Of a DNA stretch of 64,000 nt, positions 25,485 to 37,315 are shown piece by piece. The position numbers and the translations under genes are program-made. Where the stretch lies: NCBI GenBank assembly GCA_958299035.1, contig CATQJL010000112.1, positions 14,918,880 through 14,982,879 of the forward strand, written 5' to 3'. Under the pieces are notes generated by a model. It was not told where the DNA came from. It searched no databases and worked only from the letters and a program-made list of their open reading frames with translations. The first letter of the stretch is position 1. The number at the start of each line of letters is the position of its first letter. This stretch comes from Cylicocyclus nassatus (taxonomy: Eukaryota; Nematoda; Chromadorea; Rhabditida; Strongylidae).

Positions 25485-26731
25485 TGATTTTCATAATCGG
25501 CTTGTCAAATCATCTCTACGAACTCTAAAAACCATTACCGATCACGTTTTCTAGCACATCCTAACGTTTCCAAAAAGAGTGATTTTCAAACATGTCTAAC
25601 ACAATTTCCAAACTGAAAGAATGAGCTTTTCCATACTCATAACAAGTACTCTCTATCAGTCTATTCCACAGATTCTCAGACAGTCGATCGGACCCCTCCG
25701 GCAAACAGTCGAAATCTGCCAGAGCCGCGGCGGACCCAGTTGACCAATGAGAGCGGGACGAGGGGGCGGTCCCTTCTTGTGACGTCACAAAGAAGGCAGA
25801 TCGGACCCCTCCGGCGGGCTTGCAAATCTCTCCGCCGCAAGTACGCCAGATTTGCTGGAGTCGCGGCGCAGAGATTTGCCCGCCGCGAGTCCGCCAGATT
25901 TGGAAGAGCCGCGGAGCAGAAAATCGGAGGGGTCCGGGACAGAAAATGGGAGGCCTCCGGCACAGAGAATGGGAGGCCTCCGGCGCACAAAATGCGAGGG
26001 GTCCGGCGCACAAAATGGGAGGGGTCCGGCGCACAATATGGGAGGGGTCCGGAGCACATATATGTACGCAGTCAATTTGCTGTGATACACAGCTTAGCAT
26101 TTTCGAAAATAAGTTGCCGTCGCTCTCGTCTTACTCGTTTTTTGTCGTTCTTTCGCGCTCGTTTTTCTTTTTTGGTTTTTCGTGTTCCTCGTCGGCGCGC
26201 TGGCGTTTATTTGTTCATCTCCTTCTTTTCAGGTTTCAGGTTTCAGGTTTTCGTGCGGATGCACTTAGTCACTTTTAGTGTTTGGCTCTTTTCGACTTGC
26301 TGAGACATCGTTGACTATTGATGGAGTGGTTTTTGTAATTAAGATTCGGCCTCGGTACCCTTATGTGGTGTCTCTTGAATTATTTCCGTGTTTCCGGGAT
26401 TGATTGATGCTATATCCGTACACTGCTTGGCTCTGTCTCAGGGAATATCTTATACGGTCAGTCTGTCGCATTCTTTCTAAATGCAGATCTGCTATGCAAG
26501 TTCATGAAACTCTTTCACACTTTTCAGCATATCGTCTACTTACAGTTTACCTGTTGGAAATTGTGACAGGCGCCCAAGAAATTTTCATTTTTTTTTCGAG
26601 ATTCCAAGTTCTCAACTTTGCACAAAGTCATAACATGCAGGGAAAGTCTGTGTCCTTGTTTCTGATGATAGATAAGCCTTCAAATTTGCATTCTAGCGTG
26701 AGGGTCACTCAGGAGAAAAAGTCCACAGAAA

Positions 26732-27331
26732 TGTCCACGTACCGTCGCACCGCAAACTAAACTCAACGTAGCTGCAGGCGAAAGGAGAGATATCACAGTG
26801 AAGGTGAGTGGTACATTCTACGAAGTGCTCATTTTTGAGCTTGGATTTGTAAGGTCCAAAACCTCTCCGATCTTCATGACGGATTTTCGATGTCACTTCA
26901 AAGTAGGAAACGTTGAACGCGAAAAACCTGCTGTCGGGACATTTGACGACAATGTGATATGAGGAAAATTGCAATTGCTTTGATTTTGCATCCAGTTCTG
27001 TTTGTGCTTGTGATGAAATGCAGTTCGATCACTACGGGCTTGGTTATCGGGAGGAACAGCTCCGGTCGAGTTCACCGTTGTGTGGTCCTCGAGCAATTCT
27101 TCCAGAAAACACATTCTGGATAACATTGTTGGAGTGGCCGTGGAGGTTAATCGGAATTTTTTTAGTGATAGGTGTCGTAATTTGCGGTTTTTCCAGGTTT
27201 ATAAGTGCGAAGCTCTTGCATCGAACTGTGGACGATGTCTTACGCTGAATGCTGAAAAGTATGAATGTGGCTGGTGTGCTATAGACAACAGATGTGTCAG
27301 ACCAATGGCATGCTTGGCAAGATGCTTGGCA
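26732..27331 (+). pseudogene. Captured plexin fragment: TIG-like segment, intron junction, PSI domain
   Basis: A frame from 26732 reads CPRTVAPQTKLNVAAGERRD and later FRCHFKVGNVEREKPA, matching the plexin TIG pattern (CP.I, VPVG, Y/FxC.F, G...VPA); it ends at a TGA near 26960. From 27197, after a clear acceptor TTTTTCCAG, a PSI module follows: KCEALASNC, GRC, then YECGWC and a Cys after five residues. Plexins are receptors for semaphorins at the plasma membrane. This is a non-functional excerpt with stops and retained intron sequence. It cannot make a receptor. Confidence 0.65.
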
Positions 27332-27905
27332 AGGTACGTTTAGTTACTGGTTCACTAGTCTCATTACACATGGTCACCCCACCTGATAGTACTTTCTCGC
27401 TAGTAAAAGCGACAATTCCACAGGTGAACGCAGCAGCAGTAAACCTAACCTTCGTTTTTCCACCGACGGATCCCTTTTTAGGACTGAAGTCTTCTTTAGC
27501 TGGATTTGCACACAGCTGCGTGCTATTCAGCCAATCTTGTGGTGATCTTGCCAAGCATGCCATTGGTCTAACACATCTGTTGTCTATAACACACCAGCCA
27601 CATTCATACTTTTCAGCATTCAGCGTAAGACATCGGACACAGTTCGTTGCAAGAGCTTCGCACTTATAAACCTGGAAAAACCACAAATTACGACACCTAT
27701 CACTAAAAAAATTCCGATTAACCTCCACGGCCACTCCACCAATGTTATCCAGAGTGTGTAAGAATCGCTCGAGGACCACACAAGGTTGAACTCGACCGGA
27801 GCTGTTCCTCCCGATAACCAAGCCCGTAGTGATCGAACTGCATCTCATCACATCTGGCACAAACAGAATTGGATGCAAATCAAAACAACTGCAATTTTCG
27901 GTAAA
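26959..27905. repeat. Long inverted repeat (hairpin) of plexin sequence
   Basis: Arms of roughly 360 bases, about 26959-27331 and 27549-27905, are near-identical in inverted orientation, separated by a ~217-base spacer holding the IPT part. The arms differ by a few substitutions and a small indel (around 27110 against 27762). Confidence 0.8.
27297..27905 (-). pseudogene. Captured plexin fragment, inverted copy: PSI plus IPT domain
   Basis: On the minus strand, after TTTTTCCAG, the PSI exon starts at 27671 (KCEALATNC, VRC, YECGWC, then Cys after five residues). It continues without the break seen in the plus copy into an IPT-type stretch, FSPKKGSVGGKTKVRF, and a final Cys region near 27350. 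The order PSI then IPT is that of plexins. The upstream part (27672-27905) mirrors 26959-27196, including the intron. A 217-codon frame (27297-27950) stays open through former intron and exon, but its N-terminal third is intron translation. Confidence 0.65.
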
Positions 27906-28261
27906 TCGTTTTGCAGTCAATTTGAAATAAATGTTTCGTCTTGTCTTCATTCTTCTATTTTCTATCTACAAACGCTAGGGGTGAGAGGGAGGGGGTAGAG
28001 TACGGGGGTGAGGGTCGCGCTGAAGTCCTACCCGGGGGGTCGTATTCGGCTAATTTGGGTGGGGTTTAGAGACGTAATTGGGGTTTGGAGCTTATCTAGG
28101 GTTAGTTACAGTATGCTGCGGCAGACTTGCGGAGCACAAAATCGGGGGGCTCCGGCGCAGAAAATCGGAGGGCTCCGACACAGAGTGGCAGACCCCGCGC
28201 TGGGGAAACCCCGCGGCCCTGCCATTTCTGCGCCGGAGGGGTCCGATCGACTGTCTGAGTT

Positions 28262-29316
28262 AGACTTCATATCCCTTTCAAAAAGTGAATAAAGAAGTGC
28301 TAGCAAAATTTCCAACTACCGCGTTTCACTTTGAGGGCTTCAACTCCACGGATCAGCACAAAGCCGAAACATGTCGAGATAAACTCAAACATATATTGTA
28401 GAATCGTTGCGGTTTATGCTAGCGAATCAAGTGAAAACTTGGGAAAAAAATCTTCTTCCGGGTTAGAGTTAATGGGGAGGAACGGTCTTGCTGTCTGAGC
28501 TTTTGTAGCCTTGTGCCTTACTCCCCTTGCACTCAAAATTTAGAAATCGCTCTTTTCCTGGTATAAACACTGAGCTTGTATCCTCTTCTTGCTACAGCGA
28601 AAATTTGGAACTCACCCCACGCTTGGAGAATATGGCTCTTTCAGTAGACTCGCTCAGATCAAAATCCACAGTCAAGATTTTAGGGAAGAAGGGGGAGTCG
28701 TTTTCAAAGAGAGTTGTGCCTAACCTCTAACTCTGGCAATAACTGTTTTTTGATGATATTGTTTATACTTACCTCGCAGGTCGCCTCGCATGTGCTTTAT
28801 CTGATAGCCCACTGGGTTGGTCAAAGTCGAAAGCTATCAACGGGCGTTTAGGTTCAAAGGTAAAAGTAAACTCTTTTTAAGGTTTTGCAGAAGACGACTC
28901 ACCTGGAACCTAATGTCATTGGCGTTACTAGTTTCGCTAAATTCTGGCAGGTTATATTATCAAGAGGTGACAATACTATAGTGGCAACCTGAGTTTGGGA
29001 CCATGTTTCAAGACGCTGTATCTTAGAGTAAGAAAAAAAGAAAGTGTTATGTTTGTAAAGACGTGCTGCAAGTGCTCCACAAGTCCAAATTGACATCCTA
29101 AAATATGCAAGAAACGCCATTTTCAAGACATTTGCGTAGGATAGTCGTTTTTGTCTCCACTTTGCAATGCCAGTAATCCTTCAAATTTTTGTTTCTTTTC
29201 TTCCAAACTCGGACCACTGCAGTATAGCTCACAGAAGGTGCAGAATTTCCGTGAATGTCATGGACTTCGGCGAAATCCCATAAAATTCTGCGAATATTCC
29301 GAAATGTGCCACACTC
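28262..29316 (-). pseudogene. Unidentified spliced gene, decayed copy 1
   Basis: Minus-strand exon candidates: 29316-29098 (contains WDFAEVHDIHGNSAPSVSY and a Trp-Lys-Lys-Arg stretch), 29021-28903 (ends CCAG|GTGAGT), an exon ending GAG|GTAAGT at 28773, 28726-28614 (FFPKILTVDFDLSESTE, ending GGG|GTGAGT), and a last exon beginning near 28402 (FEFISTCFGFVLIRGVE). Faults: the last acceptor reads ACAA instead of ACAG, the exon before 28773 has a stop, the last exon is frameshifted, and the plexin element is inserted at its end. I do not recognise the family. The DIHG motif and the hydrophobic C-terminal stretch faintly recall DEG/ENaC channels, but no first membrane segment is seen. Confidence 0.4.
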
Positions 29317-29319
29317 CTG

Positions 29320-32256
29320 AAATTTTGAGGAATGCTAGGATTATCGCAATGACCTCCTTCAGAATGCATGGATTCTGAATCCGTAAGACACTGTGCTCAC
29401 TTCATCGGGCGAATCTATATATCTAATCTATATCTATACTCATCTTACCGTAATACTCGGGTACAGGTGTAGGTGGTACCGCAGGCGATGATTTTTTTGC
29501 TTCGTAAGGGGACGGGAGGGGGGGGGAAGGTGTTCAATCCGTAACAATAGTCGTGCCCTATACCCGCACTCACTCGCGGTTTAGTGATAAAGAGGTGCCA
29601 ATATGAAGCTACGACAAATAAAAGTTAAAGTTTTACAAAAGCATAAAGAAAGATCAAAAAATAAAACATCTTTATCTCTTTCTTTGCACTTCTTCTCGGT
29701 CTTCTCAATTGTTTTGTGACTGTTTCTTCCGTTAAGCACTTTCCTTGTGATTGTAACATCAGTTACAAGTTCTTAGGAACGCCAAATGGAAACTTGCAAT
29801 AATTTTATTGGGAAAAATTGTCTCCGGTATAAAGAAAATGACGAAAGTCAAGGCTATCTAAATCGGTATAAATGTTATGAAGAAAGAAAATCAGGAAGTT
29901 CAAAATAATGTTGAGAAACAAATGATCACTAATAAATCTCGAATTTCTCCCCAAACAAATGGCGTTGGTTACCCTACAGGATATTTTTACACATATATTT
30001 GGTTGGAACAAAAGTTCTGTCGCATCATTTTTGATAAAGAGTAAGCAGTACAAAATAACAGTTTTGACTTTTTATCTTCTTCTTTCGAAAGTCGTAACTC
30101 TTTAGAGAGATGCTCTTTCAACCAAACTCTGCACTGTTGAAAAATGTGGATCATAAGGCTTATACTGTTCGCTCGTAATTGTATCGCAGGTTTCAGATTT
30201 TCGATAGCCTAACTCAAAATGACCGATGTTGAAGTAATTTTATTTTTCTACTTCTATCCCGGAAGCTCTCCCTCATTAAAAATTAGCAGAGGCACTCCCA
30301 CAAACGAAAGGGTTTTCTACCTAGCAAAATTAAGATTGGGCAAATCCGTTTGGAGAACAAGAAATTAGGATGATTTAAAAATGATGCGACAGAACTTCTG
30401 CATCATCTAATATTTTGATATTACAGAAAACTGCAACCAGCTAAAGAATCTCAAGAAATTTTTAATGCGGTCTTGAAAACTTTTGAAGATAGTTCGATAG
30501 GATTACGTCACTAATAATACCTTGGCAAAAAACTGAAATAAGCCTTAAGGTCAGTTACATCATAACACCAGATGGCAAGCTAGTCTTTCGACAATTTCGG
30601 AGACTTTCAGTTACCGATGTAAGTGTTCAGATTCTTTCAGCATTCTCAAGCTCAAGCTTACTAATTACATGAATTTAGGCATGAATCGAATCAAAGGAAT
30701 AATGGATCCCCAAGCCAAATCTCATTATCTGATCAGAACTACCTCGCAGTTTGAGTTTATTCTTACAACAGTAATTATTAGCATAAATAATCTCGTTCTT
30801 CCATGCATGCAGCATACACACAGGTACACCCACCGATAATCACATCATTCACTGTTCAATTCTTCGGTGGTAGGCATCGGTAGGCAGAGGAGTTTTAGTA
30901 AACTTCGGAAGTTGAAGTATTGCGAGTAAAACCATTTAAGGCAAGTTCGTAAGTGATTGTTTAAAAAAAGACAGGTGTATATGAACTACCTACCGTTAAC
31001 CTACATTGAGGCAACGTCTTCCCAAATAAATGTGATTTGTGATCACCATTTTACATCCTAAAGCAAATTTGCCAATGAATTTGGGCGCTTCGATTTTTTC
31101 TCGCGTGCAGTCCTCCGCGAATTAGCCGAATCATCGAACTCTCGAATTGATCGTTTATAAATCATAATGCTTTTTGCAATGCAATGCCTTTTAGCATGAA
31201 ACACCCTAGTAAGGAGAGCTAAAATGAATATTTTTCGAAAACTAGGGCATGCGGAGAACTGAAAACTTGCGGTTATACCTCTAAGGGATTGTAGTATACA
31301 ATTACATAAGTGGAACCAGCTTAGCTTCGTTTTTGTGAAAACTTAATAATTTTCATTTTCTCGATTTCTAAATAAGAAAAAAGTTCAGAAACGGAACATA
31401 TGAGTGTCTGATGTAGTGTGCAATTCTTATGAGCACGTTGGAGATTCGTAGGATTTATTTGAACGAAGATGTGAATTTGCGATTTCCTAAGCCTTCAGTA
31501 CGACTCACATTTTGGTTCTGAGTTGTAAGTTGTGTGACGACAACCGGCTCGTCGCTGTCTACACCACCGCAGCTGTGCATTTTCGATCTTTTTACTTGTA
31601 TTGCAACGCATGGAACTCTGTAGCCCACAACGTAGTTCCATAGACTCTATTCACCTTTTCGCTTCTCTTTCTTTCTTCTTATAATATGCTTTTTCGATTT
31701 CGAAAGCCTCTTCGGCTCACTGCATCTCCTTCATTATGAAACACCAAGGGAGAGAGAGAAACGCATACTTTTTTCTTTTGGAACACATACTTTTTTAACA
31801 GATTTTTGAATTGATTTGATACTCCTTCAGCATCGCAGAAATTGAAATATTTGGATGTGTTTTGTTCACCTTTTAGGTGATGGGGCAAAATTTTGAGCAA
31901 TGCAAGTCTACTGGCGGACGAAGACGCGATAACAATTTAGAGGTAGTGTCTGGGCAAAGTTGAGCGGGTCCTGGGATTCAGACAATGTAACAGCGTATGC
32001 CTTCGGACGCCCCATCACAAAGGGCGCGAGATATCGCTCGGAAAGAGGGCTTCGAAAGAAATGAATTCGGAAGCGAGAGAAGCGCTCAGAATGTAAAAGT
32101 GGCTCAAATGGCTTCATCAACGTGGGTGGTCTGAAGAAAAAGTCAAAACTCGGCCTTATATCTAGAGTTGTCGTAAATTCGCCCTTTAAGCTTCCAATTC
32201 GGCCACTGCTAAACTCTGTACATCACACTGAAGCGCTAGTCAGTTGCACGTAAGTC
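29320..32256. other. Duplicated unique sequence without recognised genes
   Basis: Shared with copy 2. Apart from the mariner-type element at 30001-30410 and a G-rich run near 29515 I see no feature I can support. A short minus frame at 31908-32010 (ending YRVFVRQ) is interrupted by substitutions and an insertion in copy 2. Confidence 0.4.
30001..30410. mobile_element. mariner-type element in duplication copy 1 (counterpart 60977-61385)
   Basis: GGTTGGAACAAAAGTTCTGTC at left and GACAGAACTTCTGCATCATC at right. Present at the same place in both duplication copies, so it is older than the duplication. Confidence 0.55.
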
Positions 32257-32259
32257 TTA

Positions 32260-32919
32260 GGTTGCCTTCATACTGCGCCGGCAGCCGCCGCTGGCAGCCC
32301 GTAGCAGCCGCTGGCAGCCCGTAGCAGCCGCTGGCAGCCCGTAGCAGCCGCCAGCAGGCCATTGTCGCCGCTGGCCGCTTTTGTCATACAAGCGCAAATC
32401 ATTAAATTCTTGATACTTTGCGTGCGCCTGCGCATACTTTCCATCTTGCACGCCGATGTGATATGATTGAAGCAGAACATATCTTAAAAAATCAAAAAAT
32501 AGCAACCTGCAGGAACTGGGCGCATCCAAAGTCTGTAGAAATCACATTTCGAAGAAACTTTTGCGAAATATGGTTCAACTGCGAGAGAGAAAGTGAGCAT
32601 AATTACGATGACTAATTCACGGCAACAAGATAATAACAAAAATGGACTCAAGTAAGAATATATGAGATCAAATTGCGGCAACAGGAAGGAAAAAGAGTGG
32701 AGGATGGAGGGCGTGGAGGTTGCACTCAAAATAGTAAGAATTTGATGATTTTGCTCTCGTATGACAAAAGCGGCCAGCGGCTGCTACGGGCTGCTATGGG
32801 CTGCTGGGGGCTGCTACGGGCTGCTACGGGCTGCTGGCGGCTGGCTATGGGCTGCTATGGGCTGCTGGGGGCTGCTACGGGCTGCTAGCGGCGGCTGCCG
32901 GCGCGGTATGAAGGCACCC
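32260..32919. mobile_element. Harbinger-type element with TTA target duplication and GC-rich repeat arms
   Basis: TTA (32257-32259 and 32920-32922) flanks a 660-base element absent from copy 2, where the site reads CTTAAATAACTC. The ends are GGTTGCCTTCATACTGCGCC and, reverse complemented, GGGTGCCTTCATACCGCGCC. Next to each end are direct repeats: left GCTGGCAGCCCGTAGCA units of ~18 bases, right GGGCTGCTAC-type units of ~10 bases. The three-base TWA duplication fits PIF/Harbinger; no transposase is present. Confidence 0.75.
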
Positions 32920-33413
32920 TTAAATAACTCAAACGATTGCCTAGGGGTGGCTTGAAAGTTGCACGGTTGCTGTACTTTCCGACTGAAGAGTTGTAGAGAA
33001 CTGTGGTTGTGTTCACACTGATTGCTTCATACAACCGATACTACAAACGGAATTTCGAAAATTTCGACAACATATGCTTTCTTCAAATTTTCCACAAATT
33101 CGTACTCGTAATTCCGTTAGGGATTTTGACTTAGAATTTCCGAGAACAATACTATCAGAGCCCGCTTATTTCAGGCTCCCATCCACGACAATGACCGAGA
33201 TAGGTGATTTCCATTGCTCAGCGACTGTGATGCGGTCGGAAGAATGAAATAATCACGATCTAATAGCACTAGCCCCGAAGACTCTAAATCTAAGTAAGCA
33301 AATTTTTATAGATAGGCGAAAAATGTAGGCAAATTGCGAGAGGTTCAGCTACAGGCCCTATAGTTATCTTAACATCCTGATCGAAGCCTGGATGTTAAGA
33401 TCATAACTATAAA

Positions 33414-34477
33414 GGTGGTCCACATGAAGTGTGACTCAAAGAAAAATATTATAACTTTGCATGGACTGAATGAAATCAAAAGCTTTCGTCCTCTCCTGAT
33501 AAGGAAGAGAATTCTGTATAGGAACTTCTAGTCAACTTTTGAGATACCTGTCCCTGGTTATTCTAAAATCGTTTTATCTCCTTCAAACCTCTTCCGAAAT
33601 TTCTTCGATTCGCGCGCGATGGTTTCTGCTCCCAAACTCTCACCAGGTTTCTCGTCGGCAAATCAAGTGACATGGGTTTTAAAGGGCAGACTCTTTCTTT
33701 CTAGGCAGGCAAAAAAGAATGTCTGTACTTTTAAGGATCAGTGAGCTAGAGGGCCAAATGTCATTTTTTCCACTGCTCAAACAATGGATTTTACTTACCT
33801 GCAATTTCTTCTTTTCGCTGTGGATTGGTGTCTAGTCATGCCAAATAATTCCCAAAAGCGCCTATCGTATTTCCCTTGATCCATTAAGGTGCCACAGCCC
33901 TTCAAAGTTTGCTTTCGATGTATTTTCCAGAATCTCGTAAATTGCGACTTTTGTTGCCATGGCGATTGCCTTTGAAAAACCTTCGAGCTTGACCTTGTTT
34001 TACTAAGAACCGAAGTCGGGAATAACCACAACGGGACAAAAGAATATGGAGAAGACGACTATCACCAAAACATGGAGTGAAAAAGACAAAATGAATATTT
34101 TGCAGCCAGTCAAACATCATGTGGGCCACATATGAAAATCACTGTTTGGCCTTTCCACTCGAACATTCTTGAACCCACGAATTTTCTTCCAAGCCTATCT
34201 GTGGGCAAAACGCCGCTCTTCCACATCCATTTCAATGGATTTGCTAAAAGGAGATACTGGGACAAAGTTCCGTCAAAAATCATTGCGCGCATTTTGAATT
34301 CTCCGAGCAGAATAAATTCTTTCATCGAAGCCAAAAGAGTGGATATCCCAAAATTAATTTACAATGTATTATACGGAAATCTTTTGTCTATCAAATGAAA
34401 ATAAAAGCTTTCAATTTCTTTGAGTTCTAGCAAGGTTACGGAAGCTTTTGTGCATCACATTTCATGTGGACCACCCT
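33414..34477 (+). mobile_element. Decayed Tc1-like transposon with transposase remnant
   Basis: Ends GGTGGTCCACATGAAGTGTG and mirror GGTGGTCCACATGAAATGTG. On the plus strand, around 34034-34398, disrupted frames resemble a Tc1/mariner transposase C-terminus: a DD..H-like stretch near 34050, then VWPFHSNILEPTNFL (compare WP.SPDLNPIENLW) and RINSFIEAKRVDIPK (compare the SMPxRxxAVI.AKG tail). Several stops and frameshifts make it inactive. Confidence 0.5.
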
Positions 34478-34490
34478 GTAGACTTCTGTT

Positions 34491-36201
34491 TTTTTAGTGA
34501 AGATTGTGTTCTCTTGTGTCGCTCAAATTGAAGGCTACCAGAGCAAATCCAGTCGAATCATCTCATATGATCATGTGCGCATTGGCACACATCCATCCTT
34601 GGCGTCCTCATCCTTTATTTGTAATCGCAAGAACACAGGAGACTGACCGATTGTCATTGCTTCATCACTTTGAGATAGTCAATACCTAAAAAGGCAGGAA
34701 GACCTAAAGAACACATTGAATACACTCAAATCAAAGCTTGTCCTTTCCAAGAATCCAAGAATCAAAGATGGACAGTGCCTGCAATGACACAAGTGATCAA
34801 TGAAATGATTCGGTTGTAGCTCTATCTATTGAAGGTATGCTAGAAAGCACTACACGTTTTATGCTTCAATTCCTCCTTCTCAAACTCAGAAATGCAATGA
34901 ATGCGAGCACAAGCTAAAAAACATAAGCTTTTTTTGGTTCTGTGTTCTCGGCTATTAACACTTTTAGAGTAATTTGTACAGCTTAGAGGTTTGGAGATTG
35001 GACTGTGATCTGCATGTCATTGCCTACCTGAGCTGGGATTTGTGTCGGTCTGACGTCCTCATTTGCGTTCCCGACGAGTTTCTATAAAGGCCCAACTCAA
35101 TACTTTCTTCAGAAAGAGGGCCATTGTAATCATCGCTTGATAGAGCAGCTTCCCCAGTTTTCAGTAGCAAGCGAAAGGCGCAGAAAGTCTTCTGATGTGA
35201 GACCGTAAACGGCCGCTAAGCCTTGAGTAATCCATGTTTATCTGGAAATTACCTACCGTAGCCCTAAAGTAAGAAGCTACCTTGCAAATCAGATGTGATT
35301 CTCATAGTCAGCAGGTAGGATGACCCCTTTGGACAAGCTTTCTGAGAAAATCGCGCAGTTTAATTTTTTTTTCTTTCTTCGCTTTTGAGCGCGGCAGATT
35401 TTGGCTGAAATGTTAGCATCTTAGTCTGACCTAAAATTTCGCTCAAGGAGGTTTTACGACCCACTGTCAGAAAACCCTAGCTATTTTGCACGATGTTTGC
35501 AGAAAAATTTTTCTGAAAAAGATGTATCTAAACCTCGCAAAATGAGAAGTTTGCCTGCACTTTGCTCATCTGCTGACAAAAGTGCCTGCGCTTTTTTTGT
35601 AGATTAGAGTCTCTGAGAGCAATGCAATTGGAAATCGCTTTACCCAGGCCCTCATCTGCACTATGCTCAGATTATGTGCTTAGGAATTCACGTTCTCATG
35701 AATTTTGTCCCAAATCTAAAGTCGCTTATTTTGGCGAAATCTGTCATAGGTGCGTGACAGGCTGATGACAGATATCACCTTTATTTCGAACGATGAAAAT
35801 TCGACTGATTTTGCCAAAATAAGCGGCTTTAGATTTGGGACAAAAGTCATGAGGACGCGACGTAAGCTCATAATCAGAGCATGGTACAGATAAGGGCGCG
35901 TGCAAAGCGAATTCCGATTGCATTGTTCCCAGAAACTAACCTACGAAAAAAGCGCAAGCAATTTCTCCAGTAAATGGACGAAAATTGGAGCCAAACTTGC
36001 CATCTTGCGAGTTTGGCTACATTTTTCTCAGAATAACTTCACTAAACACTTTCGTGCAAAATAGCTAGGATGTTCGTAAAAAATAGGTCTTAAAACCTAT
36101 TTGAGCGAAATAGCAGGTCAGACTAAGTCACTAATATTTCAGCCAAAATCTGCCGCCAGCTCACGAGCGACACAAGAGAACACAACCTTTACTAAAAAAG
36201 A
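34491..36201. mobile_element. Element with GAGCGACACAAGAGAACACA ends and a large inner palindrome
   Basis: TGTGTTCTCTTGTGTCGCTC at 34506-34525 is mirrored at 36165-36185. From about 35390 to 36160 the sequence is a palindrome with ~380-base arms meeting near 35770 (CCAAATCTAAAGTCGCTTAT and mirror). The right end continues into a diverged piece of the ~1.3 kb element family (36185-36768). Confidence 0.5.
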
Positions 36202-36772
36202 GAAATCGTGATCTTAACATCCGGGGCTTTGGCCCAAATGCCAAGATTATAACTATGTCGGAATGAATGTGAAAACCAGATGTACTGAGTATTACCTCAA
36301 ATTTTCCTAGCAAAACCAAAATTTTTTTAGCGATTTTATAGCCTTTATTGTGCTAAAAAGATAAGTTTTTGGGCAAATTTCCGTTTCATTTAGGACAACA
36401 TTCTTCAGCTGGCCTCCTTTTAGACTACGGCTGTGTTTTAAAAAACGAGAAAGCGAGAAATGTGGCAAAAACTGTATTTGGAAGTCTTTTGCTTTTCTTC
36501 AGTTTAGTTGTTTTCAAGCGGATTTGCATTCCATAGACCTTCCTGTTGGGGCTAAATTTTTTGATTGGGTAAAATATCTGAAAATCTTCAGAAGGTGCGT
36601 TTTTGTTTATTGGCCTTTACTAGAACTCATAAGCAACTTTCTTACTTGGGAACATTTTGCTCAGGATTATGAGTATAACAAAGCTGACGTCGCCCCAAAC
36701 AAAAACCATGAGGAGGGTAAAAATCTAAAGACATCAAAAAGTAGGTTGTCTTTGACGTGTAATTGGACTTAA

Positions 36773-37221
36773 AGGCAGCGGCTCGGCAGATTTTGCACTT
36801 CCATCTTTTTGCATGCTTTGGGCCTTCTCGACCCGTAGATCCCGAATCTGAGCTTTAAAAGGGGTGAAAAGCCTTTTTCGGGGCGTTTTTTTCAATTTCC
36901 AAAAGGCAGCTCGGACGAGAATTTTCCAAAGGAGAGTCGGGAGGCCCTGGCACGAAGACCCTGCTGCCTGTAATTTTGGCTTTGTATAGCATGCATAATG
37001 CGGGAAAGCGGTTGGGGGGTCCCGCGCCGTCTAGCGGAGAATACTCGTCCGAACAAGGTGTTAGGGGAGCGAAAGGAGGAAGGGGAGCGACGCTTGGGCC
37101 GCCCCCCTGGCTTGCAGAATTCACATTTTCGGCCCGGAGTTGCTCTTTTGGTTCACTTGGAGGGCCTCCTATCCATCTGTGTCAAAATCTAAGGTAGGTC
37201 TATTCTGCCGAGCCGCTGCCT
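36773..37221. mobile_element. piggyBac-like miniature element with TTAA duplication
   Basis: TTAA at 36769-36772 and 37222-37225. Ends AGGCAGCGGCTCGGCAGA, identical over 18 bases in mirror. Interior is GC-rich with overlapping spurious frames. TTAA and short perfect ends are the piggyBac signature; no transposase. Confidence 0.65.
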
Positions 37222-37315
37222 TTAAGAAAAAACAAAACTACAAGCTTTCTCAACTGTTTTTTTCTTGTTTATTCTCTTCCTGATTATCACCTGGTTCAAG
37301 CTTGGGTGTGGCGTG

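Larger units (their letters stand above)
25676..28258. mobile_element. Gene-capturing DNA transposon carrying plexin fragments
   Basis: The termini are inverted repeats of about 27 bases: CAGACAGTCGATCGGACCCC at the left and its reverse complement at the right. Copy 2 of the duplication has the empty site near 59137 (reading AGATTAGAC); the flanks suggest a 2-base TT target duplication. Inside both ends are GC-rich, roughly 20-base repeated units containing GGAGGGGTCCGG. The interior (26700-27950) holds plexin-like exons in both orientations. No transposase is visible, so the element must be mobilised in trans. The superfamily is not settled: a 2-base duplication is unusual, and long sub-terminal repeats occur in several groups. 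Confidence 0.75.
23897..33087 (+). repeat. Segmental duplication, copy 1
   Basis: This interval aligns in the same orientation with 56932-64000, starting at ATGAATGTAAATCTTCAGC in both. Copy 2 reaches the window edge and matches copy 1 up to 33087, so the true duplication extends further. In shared stretches I see several substitutions per 100 bases plus small indels, so the event is not recent. The left breakpoint lies inside the right arm of the palindromic element 22816-24412. Copy 1 alone carries three insertions: 24793-25484, 25676-28258 and 32260-32919. Confidence 0.9.

Noticed and set aside
25740..26303. 187-codon plus-strand frame and overlapping frames on both strands
   Set aside because: They run through GC-rich direct repeats near the left end of the plexin-carrier element; the repeated GG-x-RR and P-I-L-C-A-G words are repeat translations on both strands, not a protein.
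27297..27950. 217-codon frame considered as an intact receptor domain gene
   Set aside because: About a third translates intron and upstream captured DNA. There is no signal peptide, and the IPT part ends in non-homologous sequence.
32257..32529. Frames with repeated Gly-Cys-Tyr-Gly-Leu-Pro-Ala-Ala
   Set aside because: Translation of GC-rich tandem units in the arms of a Harbinger-type element.
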